Positions 21,961-32,130 of a stretch of 64,000 bases of DNA are shown here, piece by piece. The notes under the pieces were generated by a model. The model did no database searches. It was not told where the DNA came from and worked only from the letters and a program-made list of their open reading frames with translations. The DNA lies in NCBI GenBank assembly GCA_037976565.1, contig CP137682.1, positions 2,916,867-2,980,866 on the forward strand. Direction: 5' to 3'. Numbering within the stretch: the stretch's first letter is position 1; each line of letters opens with the position of its first letter. Origin of the DNA: Mesocentrotus franciscanus (taxonomy: Eukaryota > Echinodermata > Echinoidea > Camarodonta > Strongylocentrotidae). The position numbers and the translations under genes are program-made.

Positions 21961-22112
21961 CTTGTAAATTATGAATGTATAATATTGGATTGTATAATTT
22001 TTGTTTTACCTTGTATAGCTTTGTGAGATGTTAGTACATCCCACTTAATTCAGCTGTCGAGCTGCCATGTGATTTTTTTTTAAATAAATACCATTTCAAT
22101 CAATTAATCAAT
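21961..22112 (+). mobile_element. LINE-like 3' tail
   Basis: Ends with a T-run, then aaataaataccatttcaatc followed by AATCAATTAATCAATCAA, a short tandem tail typical of CR1/L2/RTE-type non-LTR elements. The upstream sequence (tgtatagctttgtgagatgt...) resembles a LINE 3' UTR. No reverse-transcriptase frame remains. Assignment is from tail structure only. Confidence 0.45.
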
Positions 22113-22145
22113 CAACCTGCTTTCATCACACTTTATAATGGCATT

Positions 22146-22210
22146 TGAGGGCCAAAAGAATGATAACTCTTCTCAATACCCATATACCCTAACACCCTTC
22201 TGGCTCCCAG
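22146..22210. repeat. GCCAGAAGGG palindrome, diverged copy
   Basis: gagggccaaaagaatgataa as the left arm, and taacacccttctggctccca as the right arm. Confidence 0.6.
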
Positions 22211-22716
22211 CATATATAATGAAGCATAATTATCAAGAATGAAGCATAAGGAAGTAAATTAAGAATAATTAAGCAGATTTTACTACCTATATTAAGGAAC
22301 TTTTTTTTTTTGGGGGGGGGGGAGGTTTAATTGAAATATTTAATATTGCAGTACTATCTCCTCCAATGATACTAAAAAGAAGTATTTTTTCTAACTGAGA
22401 CTGGGAAAAACAGGTCATCATTAAGATCACAGAAATTTAGTGAAATTGTTGCAGCAAAACCTTATTTTCCACACCGCACAATATCCTTGAAGAATCCTAA
22501 ATTTGAGTCATCACAAAGCAGCAACAACAACTACAAAAACAATAATTTGTATGCTTCAAGGGTTAGGGAATATCAAACGAAAGTGCAGGGTGGTATATAT
22601 AGGTTGGGAGTGCAAGCACCCTTACATCACATTTACATTTCAATATTTTATTGGGCAAGTTCCATAGTTCATGCACTCTTCTATCTCATGATGACTCCTT
22701 TACATATACAGATCTT

Positions 22717-22717
<1 letters not shown>

Positions 22718-22790
<73 letters not shown>
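22718..22790. repeat. (CT)n microsatellite
   Basis: About 36 CT units. It lies inside a 180-codon plus-strand frame (22487-23029) that reads Ser-Leu across it and continues through a family A' fragment; that frame is not a gene. Confidence 0.95.
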
Positions 22791-22791
<1 letters not shown>

Positions 22792-22810
22792 GTCTTGGTG
22801 GTGCAAATAT

Positions 22811-22885
22811 AGCGTTAAAGATAAAGTTGATTTTTGCTCATGCAAATGCAATGTGAAAGAAACAATTCAGAAAAGAAGATTCCTC
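22811..22885 (-). mobile_element. fragment of TTAA MITE family A'
   Basis: Reads gttaaagataaagttgattt, then catgcaaatgcaatgtgaaa, the reverse complement of the right end of family A'. The rest is missing. Confidence 0.75.
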
Positions 22886-23439
22886 CATCATATTTCAAAC
22901 ATGAGTGCATTAGAAGAGCGGTCATTTTCAGGGGGCATGCACTACTTATTTAGTATTCTTCCAAACGGTCAAACAAAGAATGAAAAAAGTAACAAATTAT
23001 CTTTCACCAGACCCCAATCTTTCCTTTAACATGAAGAGTGGAGTGGCTTACCCTATTGAATATTTCATGTGATATTTACTCGGCTTTCTGTCAAGCATTC
23101 CATAATCAGGACCCGAGAGCTTGAATCCATAAAGACGTGATAACCAGACTGGAAACCATGCATGCAGACGTGAGGATACTTGCTCTCTGCACTTTCATTT
23201 CAGTTTTTGTTTTTGTAATCATTGCCTACTATATTTAGACAGTCTGTAATCTTAGAACATGAAAAACAAATACCCATATATATTTATATATATCACACAT
23301 TCAGTTGAGAGAATTCCTAAAAATATATGCACCATTTTCACTCATTCAATGGTTACAATAAAATAATTAAAAACATGCAGAAATTTCAATGTGTTAATAT
23401 TTTGTTTGCTTCTCTCCTATTCCCTCCTCCACCTCTATA

Positions 23440-23830
23440 CCTACCCCTCCCCATTCCTCTTCTTTCCTGCCCCCCATAACATCCCCCTCCTCTCCCCTCT
23501 CTCCCTAATGAACCCCTCTCTATTATGAGTAATTTCAGCAACTAGCTTTTTCTCCTCCTTAAACTGCTTGGGGTCAATATTCTTCCTCCACCCCTCCCTC
23601 CCTCCCCTCCCCTCCCCTCTTTCTCCCTCCCCAGTGAACCCCTCTCTACTTCAAGTTCTTTCAGCAACCAGTTTTCCCACCTCCATAAACTATACCCCCC
23701 TCCCTATCTCTCTCTCCTCGCCCCTCTCTCCCTACTGAACCCGTTTCTATTTCAAGTACTTTTTTCCCATTCTCCCCTCCTCCATACCCAGCTTGGGGTC
23801 AACATGTCCTAAGCACTTCCCCACCTTACA
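23440..23830. repeat. pyrimidine-rich minisatellite, unit about 110-120 bp
   Basis: Three diverged units begin near 23502, 23624 and 23727, each with 'ctccct', 'gaacccctctcta', 'ttcaagta/ttctttcagcaac' and 'ctcct(c)cataaact'. The last unit overlaps the C-terminal part of a 95-codon minus-strand frame (23747-24034). Confidence 0.65.
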
Positions 23831-25700
23831 GATGATTCCTGAACACCCAAACAAACCATCAGCACCTGACATTGATTTGACAGAAGTCCTCTCCACAAAA
23901 CCCAAGACAACAATTTCTATAACCAAATATATTCCATATTGAACGATAGCTGCAAACCCATATCCAATTCGCAAATGGACTGAAGCAAACGTTTCTGGGT
24001 CATCCATGTATAATAGCTTCATATGGGTAAACAATCTTGAAATGACTCACAAACCAACTTTGCAGTAGCTCTGAAATCATATCAAAATCGTGTTAAAATG
24101 ATAACTGATCACAGCTATTCCTCTTTCATCTAACAAAATATACATAAATCAAAGGTTGCCCTAGTAACACTATTGCATTTGCCTAGTTGATTTCCATAAA
24201 TTTAGCTGGGATCATAAAATACTCTTTTTTTTTTACTCCACGGCAAACATAAGATTTGAAGCCAATCTGGGTCCAACCAGTTTTCATAAAGGCTTTTTGT
24301 ATTTCATTTGAGAAGCATTCAGAACTCAGAAGAGTTTCTGAGGAAAATATGTGAAATACCCCTAAACCCTGTCTTTCAATTTCATTGCTCCACCTAAAAT
24401 ATACAAAAATGTGAATCTATAAACCTGTCAAATATCAAGACATTTTGATGTGTAAAATAAACAAATCTGAAAAAAATTTGAGGGCAATGCCCCTTCGAGC
24501 AAAAAAGAAGAGATCTCTAAATGAAATTAAAGCTACACAAAGTCTCAGAGCACCATACAGGTTTTGGGAAAAGATTTCATTATCAATGAAAGGAACTCTA
24601 CAAGAGATGCAAGGAAATCGTTCAGGTGAGACATCGAGAAGGAAAGTTCAAATTAAATTACAGGTCATTCCCTAGGGAAATGATCCACTCATTTTTTTTT
24701 CTTTCTCAGCTTATGCAATTTTTAAGAATATAGGGAGAGAAAGTGACCAGGTTTAGGAAACAAACAAAAGTTGTTATTTTTCAATTCCTGGTGTCTGATT
24801 TTGTTCTGTCTAGATGTGACAGGTGATAGTATTCATTGCTTTCAGGTTAAAAAACTGTAGATCATAGAATAAAGAATTTGAACATAGATAGAAATTGAAA
24901 TTTGTCAAAGACATCCCATAACACATTGAAGATGATGCCTAAGATATCTTCCTCAGAGGCCTTCAGTACCGAAGTGTAACACCATAATAAATCACCAAAT
25001 TAATTTAAGATCTTCATATCTCTTCTTGCAGTTATTATAAAGATGCTATCTTTTCGATAATACACTTCTATAATGATTATCGCTTAGACTAATTTCGTTT
25101 ATCAGTTAATCATTATTCAAACAAACGTTTCTCAAACAGCATGCTAATAAGCAAAGCTTGTACATAAATTGTAGTGTCTGGCTGTACCACTCCCCCTCCA
25201 CCCTTTGAATCTGTAAAATTTAACCCTTACCTAACTCCTAGAATAGCATTATGAATTATACAGGTTTCCTTTGTAAGCGATCATGATTGTGGGAAGCATT
25301 CAAACATGAAATGAAAACATAGCTGAGAATAAACACCATCTGTGTGAGACATCTACAACATGTACTCACATAGATCTAAAGAAGATGTAGACTTGTTTGG
25401 TTGGATTCTAACAATGAAAAAACATTCTCTCAAGGAACAAAGCTTTTAGAACGTCAGTCTCGTATGTATTCCTTCTTGCAGCTGTGCAAAGCATTCTCAA
25501 AATTTTGTTCCACATTTCTTACACCTTATTTTCTGTTGAGAACAAAAGGATTTATCTCACATTCTTGAGGAGTTGCTATTTCTCCAAACTCCTTTGACAA
25601 CATAACTTGCACATATATATTGTATCTTGTCTGTTTAAAGCTAAAAGGCTGTTTGATCATATTGCCTTTTCAAAGACACAATGGCGTTATCTTGTATCAT
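23831..25700. other. unique DNA, no convincing gene
   Basis: Holds a 95-codon minus-strand frame (23747-24034) with one hydrophobic stretch (AIVQYGIYLVIEIVVLGF) and a 76-codon plus-strand frame (24445-24675) that contains a donor-like TTCAG|GTGAGA at about 24626. Neither has a recognised domain or partner exon. The remainder is AT-rich. Confidence 0.35.
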
Positions 25701-25968
25701 TTAAAGGGAGTGTAGACCGACGAGACTACGTGTCTTTCCTGTATCCTGACTCGGGGCCAATCGAGTATAATACGACTACGCAACCGCAGCAATCACGTGC
25801 GTGCAACTTATGTTAAACCGAAGCGTGGGGAGAACTTCGGTCGAACGCTGACCATGTAGAGATTAAGTCGTTGACTACCGTGAATCAAGTCCATTCGTTT
25901 ACGTGCAGTTGTCCAAAAGAAGACGTAGATGGCGTTAACCAGTATTTGTTAAGCTACACCGCCTTTAA
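25701..25968 (-). mobile_element. TTAA MITE family D (GGGAGTGTAG ends)
   Basis: TTAA at 25701-25704 and 25965-25968; begins TTAAAGGGAGTGTAG and ends with the inverse. It is the inverted counterpart of 38383-38654 and shares agacgtagatggcgttaacc with it. CpG-rich for this window. Confidence 0.85.
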
Positions 25969-26040
25969 CACAGATTTAATGCCCTTCTTCTAATAAACAT
26001 AAATAGTGTTTACTACAGGATTTATTCCCTTCTGGCTCAC
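25969..26040. repeat. GCCAGAAGGG palindrome remnants
   Basis: Two successive right-arm-like pieces (cagatttaatgcccttcttc and ggatttattcccttctggct) directly abut the family D element. Confidence 0.55.
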
Positions 26041-26223
26041 ACACAACATATTCATATAGCCACACATTAAAAGATCTACAGCTAGCATTAGTAGTGTTTA
26101 AGCCCAACTGGTCTTATAATTCTAAGAATGCCCACTGTTTAGACGATGCAATGTTTGTGTGCGTGCGTGAAACACCATTCCCAGCATTGTCTGTTAAGAT
26201 CCACAAGGGCATTAACTATGAGT

Positions 26224-26826
26224 TTAAAGATAAGCTTGAGTTCTGGTAATGATAGAAAATAAATTCTTACAGAATCCAACAAAACTTACACTGAATGTTC
26301 AAGATTACAAATTAATGACATGTGCCAAAAGATTTTGGTATAGGGGCTGAGTAATGAGCATAGAAAGATAAGGGAATCAAGTTAAGTAGGCCCGACACCA
26401 TGGCCCGAATTCACAAAGGAGGTTTAAATTTAACCCATGGTTTAAACCCTCATTTACATAACCATGGTTTAAAATAAGTGCAAATTAAGCGTACCTTGCC
26501 TTTCGCGCGTCTAATATTGGACCTCTGACTGTGACGCGCTCATTTTGTGCTTATTTTAAACCATGGGTTATGTAAATGAGGGTTTAAACCATGGGTTAAA
26601 TTTAAACCTCCTTTGTGAATTAGGGCCTATGTGTTTAACACAGGTCCCTACGTGCAAATGAGAGTTGTGGTTTTTATTGAAGATGATTTCCAGCAAGTTT
26701 TTGTGAGATTTTATTTTATTTTACTGGTTCAAACAATCAATCTACTGCAGGATAAACAATCCAGAATGAATTATAGCCATGTTCTCTCGACATACAATGC
26801 CCATATGAGAGCTCAAGATTTGCTTT
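26224..26826. mobile_element. TTAA element of family A' type, carrying a second MITE
   Basis: TTAA at 26224-26227 and 26823-26826. Ends AGATAAGCTTGAGTTCTGG and gagctcaagatttgct are inverted relatives of the A' terminus. The interior differs from other A' copies and contains the separate TIR element at 26402-26627. Confidence 0.6.
26402..26627. mobile_element. fold-back MITE (GGCCCGAATTCACAAAGGAGG ends)
   Basis: Long arms of about 85 bp: ggcccgaattcacaaaggag, then tttaaatttaacccatgg, tttaaaccctcatttacata and acc(c)atggtttaaaataag, mirrored at 26540-26627. The loop of about 55 bp is CpG-rich. No other copy occurs in the window. Confidence 0.9.
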
Positions 26827-26979
26827 AATAATTCCCTTCTGGTTCTGAGCAGGCAATATCCAGTTTCCTTGACCTAATTTTAGAGAAACATGAACAGGAT
26901 CTGAGATAATGTATTCCTTTTTGTATTAGGGATGTGATGGAAGTAATGGAGGAAATGGGAAAAGTAGGATGTTAAAATG

Positions 26980-26993
26980 ATTGCCATGGAAAC
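26980..26993. promoter_or_regulatory. RFX X-box-like site
   Basis: ATTGCCATGGAAAC, an imperfect version of the palindromic RFX site GTTGCCATGGCAAC. Weaker than the sites at 47824, 48073 and 52600. Confidence 0.35.
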
Positions 26994-27025
26994 CTATCAG
27001 GAAGGTGAACGTTGTCTGCTGAGAG

Positions 27026-27237
27026 TTAAAGAGAAGGTTGAGTTCTGGGAAGAGGTGACAAATAATTTGTGAGCATTATCATTGTTATTACGCAAGTGTG
27101 GAAGAACATCAGAAAAAAAATGTTCCCTGAAAAGCATGGCTCTTCAAATGCCTTCATATTCTAAATATGACAAGTAACAGCTTAAAAATGAGGACCGATT
27201 TTTATGCCACATGTTTGTGTAGTCCCATATACATTCT
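27026..27237 (+). mobile_element. TTAA MITE family A', right end lost
   Basis: TTAA at 27026-27029 followed by agagaaggttgagttctggg and the A' interior to 'gtagtcccatatacatt', where it is cut off by a CT-rich run (27255-27280). Confidence 0.85.
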
Positions 27238-27509
27238 TTCTTCCAGCCCCCCACCCCCTCTCTCTCTCTCTCTCTCTCTAACTTTTTCACTCTCTACCTT
27301 CTCTTTTCTCACAATCGCTGCTTTCACCTTCTTTCTATAACTTCTGTATTTCTTTCACTTCCTTATTTTTTTTATTTTTTTTTCCTTCTCATTATCTGCC
27401 TCTTCTTCTTGCTCTTTCCCATCAATCTTCTCTTCACCTCCCTTACCATAATCCTTCTCTCTTTATAGGGAACACACTTATCTACCCCTCCCCCAATCAT
27501 TTTGTTGCC

Positions 27510-27783
27510 TTAAAGGGGAAGTCCACCCTGACATTAAGTTTGTTTTAATAGAAGCAGAAAAACAAGACAAAGAGATCAGTAATTTTCTCTACAGAGAAAA
27601 TTGAAAAAGAGCTCACAAGATACGTCACAGTGTTGCCAATTTGTGTTTCACTGATGACAACTTCAAACATTTGTAACTGTCCTATTTTTAATCGGATATT
27701 GCTCAAACTTTCACTATTTTGTTTCTCTCATTTTTCTGCTTTTATTACAACCAAGTTAATATCAGAGGGGATTCCCCCTTTAA
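27510..27783. mobile_element. TTAA MITE family E (AGGGGAAGTCCACC ends)
   Basis: TTAA at 27510-27513 and 27780-27783; ends AGGGGAAGTCCACC and GGGGATTCCCCCT, inverted. A relative lies at 10274-10463. Confidence 0.85.
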
Positions 27784-28170
27784 ACTGCATTTTATTATCT
27801 TATTAAACAGGTACATAAATTCCAGCTAGCGTCTTTAGGACCATATATCTTCAAGAACGTTGAGTGAAAAAATGCCACATCTTGACTGACCAAGAAATGT
27901 GCAGAAAGCTAATTTCCTTGAGAGCATTCTTTCTTATATGAGATCAACAACACCTTTAGAGCACATGCATGTTCCGATTCTTGAGTATGTAAACATCATG
28001 AAGTATTTAAAGCTTGTAATTTGCAACCAGCTACGATGGCGCTCTCTCTCTCTCTCTCTCTTTCTTTCTCTGCTTCCATTGATAAATCATTGTCTGAATT
28101 GGAGAGTAAGCTTGATGGAGATATGTGTATCCATTCAAGAGGACTTTAGAAGGTAGGAGAAAGTCACAAA
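27784..28170. other. unique DNA with a short CT run
   Basis: CT run at 28040-28060. An 85-codon frame at 27899-28156 crosses it and is not credible as a gene. Confidence 0.4.
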
Positions 28171-28549
28171 AGGTATGTCATCATCAGCTCAAGATTGCCA
28201 AATAGCCTGCTATTTCTGATTTGGGAAATAAGCCTGAAGTTACAAATCGCGTCTTCATCAGCTCAAAACTCGAGCTTGAGAAGTTAGCTCAAGATATTTT
28301 GCTCAGTGTTCGCGCATAGTGCGAGTCTTCGGGGTGGTGAAGATGCACCGGACAAATAGCGGGATATTTTGCCAAATAGCGGGATAGTATGCAAACTAGC
28401 CCAAGGTATCTTGGGATGATTATCTCGACCAAATATCCCGCTAATTGCAACTGCGGGCTGATGAAGACGCAAATTAACTGGCTAATTTGCGATCGGGATA
28501 GTTAAGATAGTGGGTTATTTGGCAAACTCGAGCTGATGAGGACATGCCT
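28171..28549. mobile_element. TIR element (AGGYATGTCNTCATCAGCTC ends)
   Basis: Left aggtatgtcatcatcagctc, then aagattgccaaatag; the right end is the inverse of aggcatgtcctcatcagctc, then gagtttgccaaata. Inside, 'gcgtcttcatcagc' occurs in both orientations and 'aaatagcgggata' is repeated. About 380 bp, non-coding, single copy in the window. Confidence 0.8.
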
Positions 28550-28825
28550 AAAGATGCGTAAAGAGAAACACAAGAGAGAGATGAAGATTTGCGACAATGG
28601 AGAGAGATGGAAAGGGAAAGAAAGGAGAAAGAGAGAGAGAGAAAGTAAAAGAGGGTAAGGGGAAGTTTCATGAAAAGACATAGCAATAATCTTAAGAAAC
28701 AAAGACCTCAACTTCAAGAACAGGAGAAATGGACGAAGGCACAGAGACAAATCTAAGACAGAAGACTAAATATGAAGAGAATGAGAAGGACAGAAAGTGA
28801 TCAACTAAGCACTGGTAACTTTTTT

Positions 28826-29341
28826 GTCCCATTTGCAGGCCAAAAAAATGAAAAGTTTAAATTCCAACGGCATTTGAAAGACAATACTAATTTAGAACTT
28901 CCCTAGAAAAAAGGGGGCTTGAAAATGTCTTTAAGTGGGAAAATAACGACTATTAGTTGTCGAATCGACTTAGGAGCTATAGAGCCAGTAAGTAATAGTC
29001 TGATGTTTCAGACCATTGTACCGAATGGTCGTACGTTTTATGCTGCGCAAAGATTCAATCAGTTTAATTTTGGCCATTACAAGAAGTTGGTTATTGATGT
29101 AGACAAATGCTCTTTACAGCTCATTTTATGTATGCTATTACCAAAGAAAAAAAGCCAGTCAGTCACTCAATAGTGTCTGACAGTGAAGTCTAGCAAGTAA
29201 ATGGGTTTCCTTGCATAATTTGAATATTAGGACACTGCTAACGTTTAAATTTCACAGATAGGACATACATGACATATTCATAATTCCTGCAAAGTTCTAC
29301 AGAATTTGATGTTGGCTGCAAAAGGGACATAGTATCTTTAA
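28826..29341 (+). mobile_element. TTAA MITE family B, left end degraded
   Basis: Starts inside the terminus at 'tttttgtcccatttgcaggc' and runs to gggacatagtatctttaa (TTAA 29338-29341). It is the upstream member of the three-element cluster. Confidence 0.9.
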
Positions 29342-29449
29342 GGAGATCTATATAACAGAAGTGCATATCAGAGCATGTCAGGAGATTTTCTGAAAGAATG
29401 AAAGACCTTATATATAATTGATATCATTTCATTCTAAATGTAGACTTGC

Positions 29450-29829
29450 AGGCATTGTTTAACAATGTTAAATCTGAGATGCATGACCCTACGTGTTATC
29501 AGTGTCTGTGATATGGTGTAATATTGAAGCCGTAAAAAAATTGCCCTTCAAAATGATCATGAAGTGCCTCAAAAAAGTAAAAATCTTTGAGTGACAGGTT
29601 TTACCATACTCATTTTCCCCAATAGACTGTAGTGTTATAAAAACCGTTAGGAAAACAAAAAATGAAATTTCGATTTCCAATCATAAATGTCTTGATAATC
29701 AGACCGGCGAACGGCTTGTAAAAGTCATGGGATTCCTGACTGACCTAAAGGTTTATAATTATGATTGCAGCATGAGCTAAATCTAGGATTTTGTTTAGGA
29801 TCTGAGACAAAGATACCCAATCCCTTTAA
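29450..29829 (-). mobile_element. TTAA MITE family C, inverted
   Basis: Reverse complement of 62606-62990. The right end reads cccaatccctttaa (TTAA 29826-29829), shared with the next element. The left end is degraded (aggcattgtttaacaatg). The 63-codon minus-strand frame inside also occurs in other copies. Confidence 0.85.
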
Positions 29830-30371
29830 AGATACTATGTCCCTTTTGCAGCCAACATCAAATTCTGTAGAACTTTGCAGGAATTATGAATATGTCATGT
29901 ATGTCCTATCTGTGAAATTTAAACGTTAGCAGTGTCCTAATATTCAAATTATGCAAGGAAACCCGTTTACTTGCTAGACTTCACTGTCAGACACTATTGA
30001 GTGACTGACTGGCTTTTTTTAATCTTTGGTAATAACATACATAAAATGAGCTGTAAAGGGTACATGAGCATTTGTCTACATCAATAACCCACTTTTTGTA
30101 ATGGCCAAAATTAAACTGATTGAATCTTTGCGCAGCATAAACGTACGACCATTCGGTACAATGGTCTGAAAATCAGACTATTACTTACTGGCTCTATAGC
30201 TCCTAAGTCGATTCGACAACTAATAGTCGTTATTTTCCCACTTAAAGACATTTTCAAGCCCCCCTTTTTTTTAGGGAAGTTCTAAATTAGTATTGTCTTT
30301 CTAATGCCGTTGGAATTTAAGCTTTTCATTTTTTTGGCCTGCAAATGGGACATACACTGTAGTACCTTTAA
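29826..30371 (-). mobile_element. TTAA MITE family B, inverted
   Basis: TTAA at 29826-29829 and 30368-30371. Closely matches 18908-19441 and 60499-61035 in reverse, so it sits tail-to-tail with the copy at 28826-29341 across the family C element. Confidence 0.95.
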
Positions 30372-31620
30372 TGGATGAACAGCAACTCAGGAAAAAGTAC
30401 CGTCAGTCTTAGGGTCTTGGATAGAAGCCACGTATTTTATGACACCTTTCAGTGTTGACCGTAAATCAAGACATACAGGTCTACAGAGTCATTTAATTAA
30501 CAGCAAACCTTGGCAGCTCCAGAAGCAGACTTGTTATCATAAAGCATACCAAAAGAGAGGGGTGTCGATCGATCGGGTGAAAGACAAGAATTCATTGGAC
30601 GAGGACACGCGCCGAATATCATATACCACACCAGGACATGATTTCACCGATAAGAGAAACCTTCCCGGGGAAATATTGCCCCTGGCCGGCTGGCCGCTGT
30701 CGCGAAGATGAAAAAGTCCATTTTGTGGAATTGGGGGTTTATAGAGTGGTATGCTGACAATGCAGCATGTAAGTCTCTATGAAGGCTCTAAACCATGTGT
30801 GTTTAGGTGCTAGATTGTTAGGCATACCAACACAAGTTCAAGATAGTCAGTCATACATGCTACAGGGCAATCCCATAAATGATAATATCTATCTACAGAA
30901 CATTTTCAAAATTAACCAAAGCTGAACAACCCAGTGTAAAAGGAAAAATATCTAACTTTGTTCATTTTACAGTAGCCTTTTTAATATTTGTTTGAGATTT
31001 CGCCCACAGTGACTTAATATGTATTTTAATCTTGATTTTTTAAACCAAAGCTATTTCATTAGTTTCAAAAGCTCTTTTACAGCTTTCCACTGGTCCTATG
31101 TATATATCCCCCCACTGCTGCATACCATATCATTGAAGCTAAACATCTTCATCTTATAACTGAATGAGCAGAATACAATCTTTTAAATAATTTGATATCA
31201 GAAAGATTCCAAATTAGAAATTATTCTTTCAAAGACTGAAGAAAAAAAAATTCTATGGAATTTCTTTACTATTTCTTTTGATGTGTACATGTAAGATCAT
31301 TGTTTTTCAGGCGAGGAGGGGGGGTTCTGTCGGCACAAAATTGCAATGTACTTTACAGCTTGGATTTGGATTGAATAACACTCTGTTTCCCTGAAAACAA
31401 ACAAATCTATCTCTCTACTGATATTTGCACACATTTCCACAAGTACATTTAACCCATAAAACATAACGCTGAGTGGGCATGTGAATACGTATCAAGAGAC
31501 ATGATCTCAAAAACTTTCATGTAACGGGAACCCCCGAGTGACCATGCATTTTATAATCCCGGTAAGACAGAGATTAAGGCGGATAATCAACTTCTGTTTC
31601 ACTACATTAATACAGGTATA
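30372..31620. other. unique DNA
   Basis: 30420-30720 is GC-richer and carries a 90-codon frame (30439-30711) with no recognised domain. The remainder is AT-rich with a G-run near 31318. No repeat family is seen. Confidence 0.35.
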
Positions 31621-31629
31621 TTATCATAG

Positions 31630-31706
31630 ATCTGTTGAGAGCCAGAAGGGTGTTAACTCATATACTTCTAGAAATACACAGAGTTATAACGTCTGTCCGA
31701 CTCTGA
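31630..31706. repeat. GCCAGAAGGG palindrome, copy
   Basis: tctgttgagagccagaaggg, then tgttaactcatatacttcta, then acacagagttataacgtctg. The left arm is perfect and the right arm has drifted. Confidence 0.75.
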
Positions 31707-32000
31707 ATCAACGTTATGATCAGCACGTTATAACCATTAGACATGCAAAGGTAGTCTTAGAAAGATCTAGCAATTTAAGGCAATCTAAAAATTCTGGTAA
31801 TGCAGGAAAATTCATCTTGGAGAAAATCAAAATGATTTCACTGGGAATGTTTCATACATAAAAGTAAATTACACCTGTCAATGTGTTTTGGTAGAAAAAG
31901 CATAATAGCATAATAGTAATGATGAACGAAACAGAAGAAAATTGAAGTATGTTTAGCAGTTTCTACACATGCATAACACCTGATGTTTTTTAATTTATGT

Positions 32001-32130
32001 TTAATGCTACGGTCACAAAGGTCCGTACGAACAATAATTTTGTACGAATCTCCGTTTTTCCATTGTCTTCCCGAATTTCCATTGTCTGAAAATCGTTAGT
32101 ACGGGTTCGTAGCAGTTCGTAATGGCATTC
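32001..32130. mobile_element. TTAA MITE family H, right end lost
   Basis: TTAATGCTACGGTCACAAAG begins the element (TTAA 32001-32004). It matches 19824-19958 through 'gtagcagttcgtaatggcat' and then diverges. Confidence 0.75.

Larger units (their letters stand above)
26188..26855. repeat. GCCAGAAGGG palindrome split by a nested TTAA element
   Basis: The left arm (26188-26223: ttgtctgttaagatccacaa, gggcattaactatgag) and the right arm (26827-26855: taattcccttctggttctga, gcaggc) are separated by the 26224-26826 insertion. Confidence 0.7.

Noticed and set aside
22487..23029. 180-codon plus-strand frame
   Set aside because: Crosses a 73 bp CT run and a TTAA MITE fragment; no domain and no splice structure.
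23747..24034. 95-codon minus-strand frame with a possible membrane segment
   Set aside because: Its C-terminal part overlaps a minisatellite unit, no homologous family was recognised, and frames of this length occur by chance here.
28919..29173. 84-codon frame MKMSLSGK..., also near 60605
   Set aside because: Conserved because it is part of MITE family B; copies differ by frameshifts, so there is no selection for a protein.
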